Shown: one piece after another, positions 8,543 to 17,580 of the stretch
Position numbering within the stretch: the stretch's first letter is position 1
Layout: every line of letters starts with the position of its first letter
Assembly: GCA_003354135.1 (NCBI GenBank)
Contig: PIVK01000024.1
Coordinates: 1-49,056, forward strand
From: Rhodospirillales bacterium
GTDB lineage: Bacteria; Pseudomonadota; Alphaproteobacteria; Rhodospirillales; GLO-3
DNA length: 49,056 nt
Reading direction: 5' to 3'
Translations under genes and position numbers: made by a program
Notes under the pieces: model-generated
The model's input: the letters and a program-made list of their open reading frames with translations, nothing else
Told to the model about the DNA's origin: nothing
The model's database searches: none

Positions 8543-9685
8543 ATGACAGGGGATTTATCAGGCCTTTTGGTCGTTTCAATCGAACAAGCCGTTGCGGCAC
8601 CGTATGTTTCCAGTCGCTTGGCCGAAGCCGGCGCGCGCGTGATCAAGGTCGAACGCAAAGAGGGCGACTTTGCCCGCGATTACGATCATCTCGTACACGG
8701 GGAAAGCGCCTATTTCGTCTGGCTAAACAGGGGAAAGGAATCCGTTTGCCTGGACCTGCGAAACGAAGAGGATAAGCAGGTCCTTGAGTCCATACTGAAA
8801 AAAGCCGACATTTTCATTCAGAACTTGGCTCCGGGGGCGATTGGCCGCCTGGGTTTTTCCCCCGACCGATTGCGCAAAGATTATCCGGGTTTGATTACCG
8901 TATCGATTTCCGGATACGGGGAGGAAGGCCCTTACAGTGATCTGAAAGCCTACGATCTTTTGATCCAAGCCGAAAGCGGCCTTTCCGCGATCACCGGCAA
9001 CGAAGCCGGCTCCGCGCGCGTGGGCGTTTCGGTCTGCGACATCGCATGCGGCATGACTGCTCACGAGGCGGTCCTTCAGGCGCTCATTGGTAGATACCGG
9101 ACAGGTAAAGGCCGACACATTTCGGTAAGCTTGTTTCACTCCCTGTCCGATTGGATGAACGTGCCGTATCTGCAGTTTTCCTACGGAGGGAAATCGCCGG
9201 AAAGAAACGGTCTGACCCACCCGACGATCGCGCCGTACGGGGCTTTTTCGGGCGCCGACGGAAAGCAGGTCCTTTTCTCCATCCAAAACGAGCGCGAATG
9301 GATGAAATTCTGCGAGAATGTGTTGCATCTCCCGGATCTCGCCTCCAATTCCAAGTTTAACAGCAACTCCAATCGAGTCGCGAACCGGCCGGAACTTGAC
9401 GGTTTGATCGCGGAAGCGTTCGCCCAATTCCCCCGTGATGAATTGTCAAAAATGCTGCACCGGGCGGGTATCGCTTTTGGACAGGTCAGCACGATGGAGG
9501 ACCTGGCATGCCACCCTCAGAACCGGTATGTCGAAGTCGATACACCGACAGGCCGGGTGCGGCTGCTCGCTCCGGGGGCGGTTATAGATGGAAAGGTTCC
9601 GGAATTTGGCGCGGTGCCGGCCTTGGGGGAACATACCGAAGCCATTTGCTCGGAGTTTGGTGCGGCGATAGAAGCAGCCGAATAG
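8543..9685 (+). CDS. CaiB/BaiF CoA-transferase family III, probable itaconate CoA-transferase
   Basis: A 380-residue family III CoA-transferase, which moves CoA between an acyl-CoA donor (often succinyl-CoA) and a carboxylic acid through a covalent aspartyl intermediate. The nucleophile is Asp138 in KAYDLLIQAESGL; N-terminal GARVIKVERKEGDFAR and LNRGKESVCLDL are family marks. GAGGAG precedes the ATG by a proper distance. The following genes encode acyl-CoA dehydrogenase, CitE-like lyase, MmgE/PrpD and MaoC/HTD2 hydratase, the set found in the P. aeruginosa itaconate cluster, where this family supplies Ict. Itaconate activation is therefore inferred; mesaconate or methylsuccinate remain possible. 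Confidence 0.9.
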   Translation: MTGDLSGLLVVSIEQAVAAPYVSSRLAEAGARVIKVERKEGDFARDYDHLVHGESAYFVWLNRGKESVCLDLRNEEDKQVLESILKKADIFIQNLAPGAIGRLGFSPDRLRKDYPGLITVSISGYGEEGPYSDLKAYDLLIQAESGLSAITGNEAGSARVGVSVCDIACGMTAHEAVLQALIGRYRTGKGRHISVSLFHSLSDWMNVPYLQFSYGGKSPERNGLTHPTIAPYGAFSGADGKQVLFSIQNEREWMKFCENVLHLPDLASNSKFNSNSNRVANRPELDGLIAEAFAQFPRDELSKMLHRAGIAFGQVSTMEDLACHPQNRYVEVDTPTGRVRLLAPGAVIDGKVPEFGAVPALGEHTEAICSEFGAAIEAAE

Positions 9686-9888
9686 GGAGCCCCTCGTGGC
9701 AAAGCGTCAGCGCAAGGGTTGAAGTTTTTACTGGCCCCCTGATATTTTTTTCGTATGCCCCGTTCCCCAGGCCACGGCACTAGACTCTATTTCCATGAAA
9801 ATCAACCGCGAACCGGAAGAGCGATGGCGGCATCCCTTTGGGTAAAAGCCATCCGGCCCACCGGCGCCTGAGATCAGGAAAGTGTTCC

Positions 9889-11058
9889 ATGTCCCTACCT
9901 ACCAGTTCAACAGCTCAACATGACGATCTTCGCGAAGCGTTGCGGTCGCTTTGCGGCCAGTTTCCGGACGAGTACCACCGTCGACACGCGGCAAACGACG
10001 CCTACCCAGAGGAATTTATCGACGCGCTTACGCGCGATGGTTGGCTGGCCGCGATGGTTCCCGAGGAATACGGAGGCTCGGGCCTGGGCTTGACCGAAGC
10101 CTCGATCATTATGGAGGAAGTCAACCGTAACGGCGGAAATGCCGGCCATTGCCATGGCCAAATGTACAACATGGGCACGCTGTTGCGCCACGGGTCGGAC
10201 GCGCAGAAAAAGGAATACCTGCCTAAGATCGCGACGGGCGAGTTGCGTCTCCAGTCCATGGCCGTCACCGAACCCACGGCCGGCACCGACACGACCAAGA
10301 TCAAGACCGTGGCGAAGCGAAATGGCGACCGCTATACCGTCAACGGCCAAAAGGTCTGGATTAGCCGGATCGGACATTCCGACCTGATGATTCTCCTGGC
10401 CAGGACAACACCGCTCAACGAGGTCAAGCGCAAGTCCCTCGGCATGTCGGTCTTTATCGTGGACTTGAAACACGCGATCGGCAACGGGATGGAAATCCGG
10501 CCCATCAAGAATATGGTCGGCCACGAAACGTACGAGGTGTTTTTCGACGACCTCGAAATCCCCGAAGAAAACCTCATCGGCGAAGAAGGGATGGGGTTCC
10601 GATATATTCTGGACGGCCTGAACGCCGAACGCACCTTGATTGCGGCGGAATGTATCGGCGACGGATACTGGTTTCTCGAACGCGCCCGAACCTATGCCTG
10701 CGAGCGGGTCGTTTTCGACCGGCCCATCGGCCAAAATCAAGGCATTCAGTTCCCGCTGGCCCGGGCCTATGTGAATATTGAGGCTGCGAACCTGATGAGA
10801 TTCGAGGCGTGTCGCCGTTTCGATGCGCACGAAGACTGTGGGGCGCAAGCGAATATGGCCAAACTTCTGGCCGCCGATGCCTCATGGGAGGCGGGGAATG
10901 CGTGCCTGCAGACCCACGGCGGTTTCGGCTTCGCAGAGGAATACGACATCGAACGCAAGTTCAAGGAGACCCGGCTCTATCAGGTTGCGCCAATTTCGAC
11001 CAACCTGATCTTGTCATATGTGGGCGAGCACCTGCTTGGCCTGCCCCGGTCATTCTGA
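9889..11058 (+). CDS. Acyl-CoA dehydrogenase
   Basis: A 389-residue FAD-dependent acyl-CoA dehydrogenase. MVPEEYGGSGLGLTEA, MAVTEPTAGTDTTKIKT and LQTHGGFGFAEEYDIERKF are the N-terminal, FAD/substrate and C-terminal signatures. The usual C-terminal catalytic YEGT is replaced by YQVA, while Glu247 in GLNAERT sits where isovaleryl-CoA and long-chain dehydrogenases carry their base, so it is probably active. ATG 9889 has AGGAAAG upstream; an ATG at 9838 lacks a site. Its stop overlaps the next start (TGATG). An acyl-CoA dehydrogenase (PA0879) also accompanies the P. aeruginosa itaconate genes; its exact substrate here is unknown. Electrons would go to ETF and ETF-QO. Confidence 0.92.
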   Translation: MSLPTSSTAQHDDLREALRSLCGQFPDEYHRRHAANDAYPEEFIDALTRDGWLAAMVPEEYGGSGLGLTEASIIMEEVNRNGGNAGHCHGQMYNMGTLLRHGSDAQKKEYLPKIATGELRLQSMAVTEPTAGTDTTKIKTVAKRNGDRYTVNGQKVWISRIGHSDLMILLARTTPLNEVKRKSLGMSVFIVDLKHAIGNGMEIRPIKNMVGHETYEVFFDDLEIPEENLIGEEGMGFRYILDGLNAERTLIAAECIGDGYWFLERARTYACERVVFDRPIGQNQGIQFPLARAYVNIEAANLMRFEACRRFDAHEDCGAQANMAKLLAADASWEAGNACLQTHGGFGFAEEYDIERKFKETRLYQVAPISTNLILSYVGEHLLGLPRSF

Positions 11059-11900
11059 TGACCGGCCCTCCGCATCTCCTGGGGACCGAAACGGACAGGC
11101 TTTTTTTTCCGCTGTTCGTGCCGGCCATGCGACCAGATCGGATTGCCAAAGCGCGTACCTCCGGCGCTTCGTGCGTGATCGTCGACCTGGAAGACGCGGT
11201 TGCTCCTGACGAGAAAATAACCGCTCGTTCGACCCTGGCCTCACAGTTTCCCTTCGGCGAAGGGTTGCCCGTGTGTGTGAGGATCAATCCGCCGGGCACG
11301 GCCTGGTTCGAGGACGACTTGGCCATGACGCTGAAATGCGGGTTCGCCGGAGTGGTTCTGCCCAAAGCCGAAAACAAAACCCATACGCTCGAGCTTCGGC
11401 GGTCTCTTTCTCCGGACACCGCGCTTTTCGGACTTATGGAAACAACTCGGGGAATCGCTCTGGTCCATGAACTGGCGACGATTTTTGACCGGCTCTTTTT
11501 CGGCTCGTTGGATTTTGCAGCCGACCTGGGCTGTGCCCATACCGCTCCGGCGCTGGCCCATGCCCGAGCTGAAATCGTGCTGGCGTCCCGGGTTGCGGGC
11601 AAACCCGGTCCCGTCGACGGGGTCTCTCCGGATACGCGCGATATCGAACGGATCCGCGAAGAGTCTGCTTTAGGGGCCGAACTCGGGTTCAAAGGGAAAC
11701 TGCTGATCCATCCCGCGCAGTTGGCCCCGGCCAAAGCCGGCTACCGGCCCAGAGAAGCCGAATTGGCGTGGGCACGGCGCATCGTCGAGGCCGGAGGCTC
11801 CGCCGGCGTTACCAATGTCGACGGTCGTATGGTCGATGCCCCAGTTGTCGTTCGGGCGGAACGCGTCCTTTCTATTGCAGCGGAAACTTACGAGAATTGA
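11058..11900 (+). CDS. HpcH/HpaI-CitE family lyase, probable citramalyl-CoA lyase
   Basis: A 280-residue TIM-barrel protein of the CitE-like family. VIVDLEDAVAPDEK, VRINPPGT, VVLPKAEN, LMETTRGI (metal-binding Glu) and SLDFAADLG (metal-binding Asp) are seen in order, then KLLIHPAQL near the C-terminus. These enzymes cleave or condense 3-hydroxyacyl-CoA esters with Mg2+. In the itaconate pathway the family member Ccl splits (S)-citramalyl-CoA to acetyl-CoA and pyruvate, which fits the neighbours. The ATG overlaps the preceding stop by one base, so coupling is likely. Malyl-CoA lyase activity is the main alternative. Confidence 0.9.
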   Translation: MTGPPHLLGTETDRLFFPLFVPAMRPDRIAKARTSGASCVIVDLEDAVAPDEKITARSTLASQFPFGEGLPVCVRINPPGTAWFEDDLAMTLKCGFAGVVLPKAENKTHTLELRRSLSPDTALFGLMETTRGIALVHELATIFDRLFFGSLDFAADLGCAHTAPALAHARAEIVLASRVAGKPGPVDGVSPDTRDIERIREESALGAELGFKGKLLIHPAQLAPAKAGYRPREAELAWARRIVEAGGSAGVTNVDGRMVDAPVVVRAERVLSIAAETYEN

Positions 11901-11901
11901 C

Positions 11902-13212
11902 ATGTCACAACTAACGAACACTATTCTGGACATTGCGGAACAGGCGGCCCCGGCGTTGCCTCCCGAGGCGTTGGATTCGGCCCGGTTGTCGCTGTTCGAC
12001 TGGCTCATCTGCGGCCTCGCCGGCATCGAAGAGCCGCTCGCGGAAAAGTTACGGCATATGGCCGCGCACGAAGGGGGGCGAACGGCCTCTTCGGTCTTCG
12101 GTGGCGGGATGGCGCCTGCCCGAACGGCGGCGCTGGTTAACGGAGCCACAAGCCATGCGCTTGACTACGACGACACCCATTTCGCGCATGTCGGCCATTT
12201 GTCGGTCGCGATCTATCCTGCCGCGCTCGCGGCGGGCGAAGAAACGGACGCTTCGGCCACGGACCTGGCGGCTGCCTTTCTCGTCGGCGCCGAGGCCGCA
12301 ATCCGTGTGGGAATGGTTCTTGGGCCGGCGCACTATAATCGAGGCTTTCACCAGACGGCGACGGCGGGTGCTTTCGGCGCGGCGGTGGCGGCAGGTCGGC
12401 TCTATGGCTTGGCGCGCGACCAAATGCGGGCGGCGCTGGGGTTGTGCGCCACACGCGCGTCGGGGCTGAAATCGCAGTTCGGTACCATGGGAAAACCCTT
12501 CAACGCCGGAATCGCCGCCGCCAACGGCGTGGAATGCGCCGCACTAGCCGGACTGGGTATGACCTCCTGCGAAGACGGGGTGATGGGAGCCCAAGGGTTC
12601 GTCTCCACGCACAGCGACGCGCCAGGCACCGAGATCGCCGCTCCGGATCAGTTTCTGTTCGGAGATGTAAAATACAAGTTCCATGCCTGCTGCCACGGGA
12701 CCCACGCGATGATCGAGGCGCTTTCGGAGGTTCGTCCACGCCTTGAATCCGGGTTGGACGGCATCGCCTCAATGACCCTTAGCACCAATCCGCGTTGGCT
12801 AAAAGTCTGCGACATTCCCGATCCTCACACCGGGCTTGAGGTCAAGTTCAGCTACCGCTGGCTCGCCGGTATGGTGCTGGGCGGACAAGATACCGGCGCT
12901 TTCGAAACCTATTCAGACGAATTGGCGGGCAACCCCCACTTCACTGAATTTGCTCGGAGAGTCGACGTAACCGGCGATCCCGGTTTATCGGACATGCAGG
13001 CAGAAGGTGTCATTGTTTTGACGGACGGACGCCGGCTGGAATTTTCCCATGACTTGGCTCAAAAGGTTGCTTCGGCGTCGCTCGAGACGCGGCTTCGCGC
13101 CAAAGCGCATGCCGTATTGGGATTGGGCGCAGAGATGATCGGGCCCGTGTTGAACAGGCTTCCGCAAATGAGCGCGTCGGATTTGGGGCGGATCGTGAGG
13201 GGGCAAGCATGA
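11902..13212 (+). CDS. MmgE/PrpD family protein
   Basis: A 436-residue member of the MmgE/PrpD superfamily, which includes 2-methylcitrate dehydratase and cis-aconitate decarboxylase. SHALDYDDTHF and the glycine-rich RVGMVLGPAHYNRGFH with HQTATAGAFGAA are the family signatures; KYKFHACCHGTHAMIEAL is the central conserved segment. The start is one base after the lyase stop, without a strong ribosome site. A family member (PA0881) is also part of the P. aeruginosa itaconate cluster, where its step is not firmly established to my knowledge. A dehydratase, isomerase or decarboxylase on a C5/C6 dicarboxylate is the inferred role. Confidence 0.9.
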   Translation: MSQLTNTILDIAEQAAPALPPEALDSARLSLFDWLICGLAGIEEPLAEKLRHMAAHEGGRTASSVFGGGMAPARTAALVNGATSHALDYDDTHFAHVGHLSVAIYPAALAAGEETDASATDLAAAFLVGAEAAIRVGMVLGPAHYNRGFHQTATAGAFGAAVAAGRLYGLARDQMRAALGLCATRASGLKSQFGTMGKPFNAGIAAANGVECAALAGLGMTSCEDGVMGAQGFVSTHSDAPGTEIAAPDQFLFGDVKYKFHACCHGTHAMIEALSEVRPRLESGLDGIASMTLSTNPRWLKVCDIPDPHTGLEVKFSYRWLAGMVLGGQDTGAFETYSDELAGNPHFTEFARRVDVTGDPGLSDMQAEGVIVLTDGRRLEFSHDLAQKVASASLETRLRAKAHAVLGLGAEMIGPVLNRLPQMSASDLGRIVRGQA

Positions 13213-14033
13213 CAACGAAGGAAGGCAATTGGATCGGTCGTAAGCGCGAGGCCGTCGAAACCATCACGGACAGGCAGGTTCACGAGTTCCGCGTCACGAT
13301 GGATAACGTACTCGATACCGGCAAGGACCTTCCGGGCTTGCATTGGTGCCTTGCCCCGGAAATTTACCCGCCGCGTGACCTGGGCCGCGACGGGCACCCT
13401 AAGGTCGGGCTGTTCCTGCCCGATCTCGGACTCCCCCGACGCATGTGGGCGGGTGGCCGCCTGTCGTATCACAAAGGCGTTGGCGCGGGTGAAACGGTTA
13501 CGCGCGTCTCGACGATCCGCGATATCACCTTCAAGGAAGGGCGCAGTGGAAAGCTCGGATTTGTGACTCTCGAACACAGTTACGAATGTGGGCGGGAGGT
13601 ACGGATCTCAGAGCAACAAAATATCGTTTATCGCGAAGATCCGTCGCCGGACGCGCCGGCGCCAGAACTGCCGCAGGCTGAACCCTGGGAGCCTTTACGC
13701 GCTCTCTCTGTTCTGCCGACACCGACGCTCCTCTTTCGCTATTCCGCAATGACCTTCAACGGACATCGCATACACTATGACAAGGCTTATGCGATTGACA
13801 CGGAAGGCTACGGGGGGCTCGTCGTCCACGGGCCCTTGCAATCGACCTGGATGCAGATCCTCGCAACCGCTCTTCTGAACCGCCTTCCCGAGGACTTTTC
13901 CTATCGCGGGGTGGCCCCCTTGATCTGCAATCGCCCCGCTGCCGTCGAGGCGATAGAGACGGTCAAAGGTTTAAGCCTTCGTGTACGCGATGTCGACGCC
14001 GACATCGTCACTATGGTGGCGCAGGCACGGTAG
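13209..14033 (+). CDS. MaoC/HTD2-like hydratase, probable itaconyl-CoA or mesaconyl-C4-CoA hydratase
   Basis: A 274-residue double-hot-dog enzyme of the HTD2/FAS1-like dehydratase family. The C-terminal hot dog carries FRYSAMTFNGHRIHYDKAYA, the characteristic catalytic segment of mesaconyl-C4-CoA and itaconyl-CoA hydratases. In the itaconate route this enzyme (Ich) hydrates itaconyl-CoA to citramalyl-CoA, the substrate of the upstream CitE-like lyase. The ATG overlaps the preceding TGA (ATGA), giving a tightly coupled operon from 8543 to 14033. Hydration of mesaconyl-C4-CoA gives a related product and cannot be excluded. Confidence 0.9.
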   Translation: MTTKEGNWIGRKREAVETITDRQVHEFRVTMDNVLDTGKDLPGLHWCLAPEIYPPRDLGRDGHPKVGLFLPDLGLPRRMWAGGRLSYHKGVGAGETVTRVSTIRDITFKEGRSGKLGFVTLEHSYECGREVRISEQQNIVYREDPSPDAPAPELPQAEPWEPLRALSVLPTPTLLFRYSAMTFNGHRIHYDKAYAIDTEGYGGLVVHGPLQSTWMQILATALLNRLPEDFSYRGVAPLICNRPAAVEAIETVKGLSLRVRDVDADIVTMVAQAR

Positions 14034-14039
14034 TTTGGA

Positions 14040-14984
14040 TCAGCTGTTCTCGTCGACCAGTTCGCCTTCCCATAGGCCGCGTTTGACCATCTCACGCGCG
14101 ACGTGGAGAGTGATTTTTTCCACCGCCTCGCAGGCCCGCGTTTGAACCGCCGACGAATTGCGCACCAGATAAACGGGACGCGAAATCACCGGATTGATAA
14201 TCGGTGCTTTCAATAACCGGCCGGCCTCGACGAAATCATGACACGCAGCCGGCGCAAAGATGGAGTTGCCCGAACCGCGCGCGACCAACTCCTTAATCTG
14301 TGTCATGGCATCCAACTCTGTGATTACGTTTAACACAACGCCGGCCTTGCGTGCCGCATTGTCTATAATCCGTCTGAGACCGTGTGGCTCGCCAGGCAAA
14401 ACGAGTTCTATATTTTCGAGTTCGCTCATGGCGACCGGCGCGCCTGGTTCCGATTTCAACGGCCATGCATCGGGGGCGGAAAAGAAAAAAAGGTGTTCGT
14501 CGAGCACATGAGCCGCCAAAAAACTCTCGACCCCCATCAGATCGTAAAGAAACCCGATTTCCACGGTCCCGTCGTCGATCCAGGTCTTGATAAACCCACT
14601 CATTGCCTCGCTGGCGCGCAGCCGTACGTTGGGCAATTCAAGACGAACGGTCTCGGCCAATGGGACCGACATCACCATCGATACCGAAGGCGGCATCCCA
14701 AATCTTACTTTGCCGCGTATATCCCCCGACAATTCGCGTATTTCCGAGACACAGTTTTCAAGCATCCTGCAGATCTTGGTCGCATGGCGCAGCAAGACCT
14801 TACCCTCATTGGTTAAGGTCGATCCGCGGGGCGAACGCTCGACAAGCTTCACGTTCAGTTCCCATTCCATATTGACCAAGTGTTGGGACAGGGACGGCTG
14901 CGCGATGCAAAGCTTTTGCGCAGCCGCCGAAATCGAACGGGCTTCGGCTATCGCGATGAAATATCGAAGCTGGCGTATATCCAA
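14040..14984 (-). CDS. LysR-family transcriptional regulator
   Basis: A 314-residue LysR regulator. The N-terminal winged helix-turn-helix is clear: MDIRQLRYFIAIAEA, ARSISAAAQKLCIAQPSLSQ and LVERSPRGSTLTNEG. The rest fits a type-II periplasmic-binding-like effector domain. It faces the catabolic operon tail-to-tail with only six bases between stops, rather than being divergent as LysR genes often are. It is the likely regulator of the 8543-14033 operon by association; the P. aeruginosa itaconate cluster likewise has an adjacent LysR gene. Its own promoter region holds the 14996-15153 palindrome. Confidence 0.92.
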   Translation of the reverse strand: MDIRQLRYFIAIAEARSISAAAQKLCIAQPSLSQHLVNMEWELNVKLVERSPRGSTLTNEGKVLLRHATKICRMLENCVSEIRELSGDIRGKVRFGMPPSVSMVMSVPLAETVRLELPNVRLRASEAMSGFIKTWIDDGTVEIGFLYDLMGVESFLAAHVLDEHLFFFSAPDAWPLKSEPGAPVAMSELENIELVLPGEPHGLRRIIDNAARKAGVVLNVITELDAMTQIKELVARGSGNSIFAPAACHDFVEAGRLLKAPIINPVISRPVYLVRNSSAVQTRACEAVEKITLHVAREMVKRGLWEGELVDENS

Positions 14985-14995
14985 GTCTGCCTCAC

Positions 14996-15153
14996 TTAGG
15001 GCTTGTGACTAAATAACCACTCCGCCCGGCTTGTCTTTTTTGTCCGTCCGCTGCGTTGCGACAAAAGTTACATAGTATGCGCCCCTTGTCGCGCCTTGCG
15101 GACGAACAAAAATCCGGTGTAATCCGGAGCGGTTGTTTTATCACGAGTCCTTA
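14996..15153. repeat. 158-bp long palindromic repeat (MITE-like)
   Basis: The two halves fold back on each other around CATAGTATG at 15071-15079. Outer arms TTAGGGCTTGTGA (14996) and, reversed, TAAGGACTCGTGA (ending 15153) pair, as do AACCACTCCG with its partner near 15124-15134, and the TTTTTGTCCGTCCGC and TTGTCGCG segments nearer the centre. It is non-coding and lies 11 bases upstream of the LysR start. Like the 8259-8517 element it contains TAAGGACTC and GATTTTTG inside its right arm, suggesting one family. Confidence 0.65.
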
Positions 15154-15264
15154 CGCAAAGACGTACCGCATCTGTTCCGGTGCATCAATGATGCAGTCCG
15201 CAAAACCAAAGTCAACGCCAATAAAAGGTTCAGGCCGTTGAGGCAAGTTCCATAACGGCGTATC

Positions 15265-15470
15265 TCATCGCAATATGAACGGATTGGCAGGGCCTGCGCC
15301 GTAGTCTATCCAAACGGACTTGGTTTCGAGATACTCGTTGATCGCTTCCCGCCCTCGTTTCGAGCGTCCTGGATGCACGACAGGATACGCTCGAACTGCG
15401 GGCGGGTCGTAACCGGGTGTGGTACACGGTCCTGCCCCCGTTTCTCTGAACACATAATTGTTTCCCTATA
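15265..15470 (-). pseudogene. Aldehyde dehydrogenase relic with internal deletion
   Basis: Two pieces of an aldehyde dehydrogenase are recognisable in different frames on the minus strand. The upstream piece reads VTTRPQFERILSCIQDAR, matching the mid-protein segment after the catalytic Cys region. The downstream piece reads REAINEYLETKSVWIDYG and ends in NPFILR and a stop at 15265, matching the usual C-terminus. In a normal enzyme about 150 residues separate them; here they are adjacent, so an internal deletion has joined them out of frame. No start or N-terminal half is present. Confidence 0.65.
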
Positions 15471-15633
15471 CCTCTCAAAACTTGAAACTATTTGCCCTGG
15501 GCGTAACCGTAAAGAATGATAACGGATCAACCTGCGCCTTACGGCGGTCGAGTCTGCGTCGTGATTGAACGCAGCTCAAACAGGCGGCCCGCTCGACCGG
15601 AGAGCGCAGGCCACAGGGAACGGGAGTGGTGAG

Positions 15634-17274
15634 ATGACGCGCGAGTCAATGGAATTTGATGTTGTGATCGTCGGTGGCGGCCCCTCGGGTTTGTCGACGG
15701 CGATCCGGCTCAAACAGCGGGCCGCCGAGGCCGGCAAGGATTTCTCCGTCTGCCTGGTGGAAAAGGGCTCGGAGATCGGCGCTCATATCCTTTCTGGCGC
15801 CGTCATCGAACTCCGCGCGCTGGCGGAGTTGGTTCCCGACTGGAAGGCCCTGGGCGCGCCCCTGAATACACCGGTCACCGAAGAGGAAATCCTGTTCCTT
15901 TCGGAAACCGGCGGCCAGAAAACCCCCAACGCCCTGCTGCCGCCCGGGATGCGCAATCACGGCAACTATATCGTCAGCCTTGGCAATCTGTGCCGTTGGC
16001 TCGGCGAACAGGCGGAAGCCCTGGGCGTGGAGGTCTATCCCGGCTTCGCCGCCGCGGAAATCCTGTTTGGCGACGACGGGTCCGTCAAGGGGATCGCTGT
16101 TGGGGACATGGGGATTAACAAGGACGGCTCTTTCGGCCCCAATCACGAACCGGGCATGGAATTGCACGCCAAGTACACCGTCTTCGCCGAAGGATGCCGC
16201 GGCCATTTGGGCAAGCAGTTGATGGCACACTTCGATCTGCGCGCCGGGGTACAGGCGCAAACCTACGGCATTGGCATCAAGGAACTTTGGGAAGTGGCGC
16301 CGAAAAAGCACCGCCCAGGCCTAGTTCGCCATACCGTCGGGTGGCCGCTGGATAAGAAGACCTATGGCGGCTCGTTCCTCTATCACCTGGGAAACAACCA
16401 GGTCGCCGTTGGGTTCGTCGTCGCACTGGACTATGCCGACCCCTACCTCAGCCCCTACGACGAATTCCAGCGTTTCAAAACCCATCCGCTGATCCGCGGG
16501 ACGTTCGAGGGCGGGAGCCGGATCGCTTACGGCGCCCGGGCTTTGAACGAAGGTGGTCTGCAATGCCTGCCAAAGCTGCATTTTCCTGGCGGCGTTTTGG
16601 TCGGATGCGACGCCGGCACCCTCAACACCCCGAAAATCAAGGGCATCCACACGGCCATGAAATCGGGCATGCTGGCCGCCGAATCCCTCGTCGAAGCGTT
16701 GCGGCGAGATCGCGCCCGCGATGACCTGGATGAATATGGGGCGCGGTTCCGCGATTCGTGGGTCCATGACGAGCTTTACGTGGCCCGCAACGTTCGGCCC
16801 GCCTTCAAATGGGGCCGGACCCTGGGCGTCCTTTACACCGGGATCGACCAAATCCTTTTACGGGGAAAAGCGCCGTGGACCCTGAAACACCACGGGCCCG
16901 ATCATGCTTCACTGAAAAAAGCGAGAGAATGCCGTCCCATCGCGTATCCAAAACCGGACGGCCGTCTCACCTTCGACAAGCTGACCAACGTGTCCTTCTC
17001 GGCAACGGCCCATGAGGAAAACCAGCCCTGTCATTTAGTGTTGGACGATCCAAACGTTCCAGTCGCGATCAACTTGCGGGAATACGGTGGCCCGGAAGCC
17101 CGTTTCTGTCCTGCGGGCGTCTATGAATTTCTCAAAGAGGGTGACGGCATACGGTTACGGATCAACGCCGCCAACTGCCTGCACTGCAAAACCTGCGATA
17201 TCAAGGACCCAAAACAGAACATAACCTGGGTCACGCCGGAAGGTGGCGGCGGGCCAAACTACCCAAATATGTGA
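15634..17274 (+). CDS. Electron-transfer flavoprotein-ubiquinone oxidoreductase
   Basis: A 546-residue ETF-QO, which accepts electrons from reduced ETF through FAD and a 4Fe-4S cluster and passes them to ubiquinone at the inner membrane. The FAD-binding [17 protein letters not shown] is at the N-terminus, [10 protein letters not shown] follows, and the cluster Cys residues are in [10 protein letters not shown] and [13 protein letters not shown]. Length and the C-terminal [10 protein letters not shown] are normal. ATG 15634 has GGGAGTGG upstream; a longer in-frame start at 15565 is less supported. It would serve the acyl-CoA dehydrogenase of the nearby operon, although no ETF subunit genes are in the window. 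Confidence 0.95.
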   Translation: MTRESMEFDVVIVGGGPSGLSTAIRLKQRAAEAGKDFSVCLVEKGSEIGAHILSGAVIELRALAELVPDWKALGAPLNTPVTEEEILFLSETGGQKTPNALLPPGMRNHGNYIVSLGNLCRWLGEQAEALGVEVYPGFAAAEILFGDDGSVKGIAVGDMGINKDGSFGPNHEPGMELHAKYTVFAEGCRGHLGKQLMAHFDLRAGVQAQTYGIGIKELWEVAPKKHRPGLVRHTVGWPLDKKTYGGSFLYHLGNNQVAVGFVVALDYADPYLSPYDEFQRFKTHPLIRGTFEGGSRIAYGARALNEGGLQCLPKLHFPGGVLVGCDAGTLNTPKIKGIHTAMKSGMLAAESLVEALRRDRARDDLDEYGARFRDSWVHDELYVARNVRPAFKWGRTLGVLYTGIDQILLRGKAPWTLKHHGPDHASLKKARECRPIAYPKPDGRLTFDKLTNVSFSATAHEENQPCHLVLDDPNVPVAINLREYGGPEARFCPAGVYEFLKEGDGIRLRINAANCLHCKTCDIKDPKQNITWVTPEGGGGPNYPNM

Positions 17275-17295
17275 AAATTGACACTAACTCGACTT

Positions 17296-17447
17296 ATGAA
17301 GTGGGCCTGGATTGTCGGTCTGGAAGCCCAGTTAAGGTGTGATCATGCCGCCAAGTTCCTGTTTATCACATCGTGTTGTTGCTGTTGAGCCTGTGGGATT
17401 GTGGGCAAGGCGGGAGCCGTGTCCATTATATTCACAGGATCACCTCA
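17296..17447. mobile_element. 152-bp IS-end remnant of the TGA-G-TGG-CC family
   Basis: TGAAGTGGGCCTGGATTGTC at 17296 and the inverted TGAGGTGATCCTGTGAATA ending at 17447 resemble the two ends of the 109-186 element. CCAGTTAAGGTGT at 17328-17340 is shared with it. The interior contains no complete transposase. It lies between ETF-QO and the disrupted 3' end of the receiver gene at 17581, so insertion or deletion at this element may have truncated that gene. Family assignment is not possible by eye. Confidence 0.55.
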
Positions 17448-17580
17448 GAATGGACCCGGGAAGGAGACATCTGGCGATGCCGCCGGAGAAAAGTTTCCAG
17501 CAATTCTCGGACGTTACCCTCGATATGACTTAGTCTCTTGACTGGCTGGCAGTTCTTTTGTATTATTACAACAGTACAAC

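Noticed and set aside
14600-15012. Plus-strand frames opposite the LysR gene as candidate small genes
   Set aside because: The LysR frame on the minus strand is complete with a clear DNA-binding domain; the opposite frames show no start signals or motifs.
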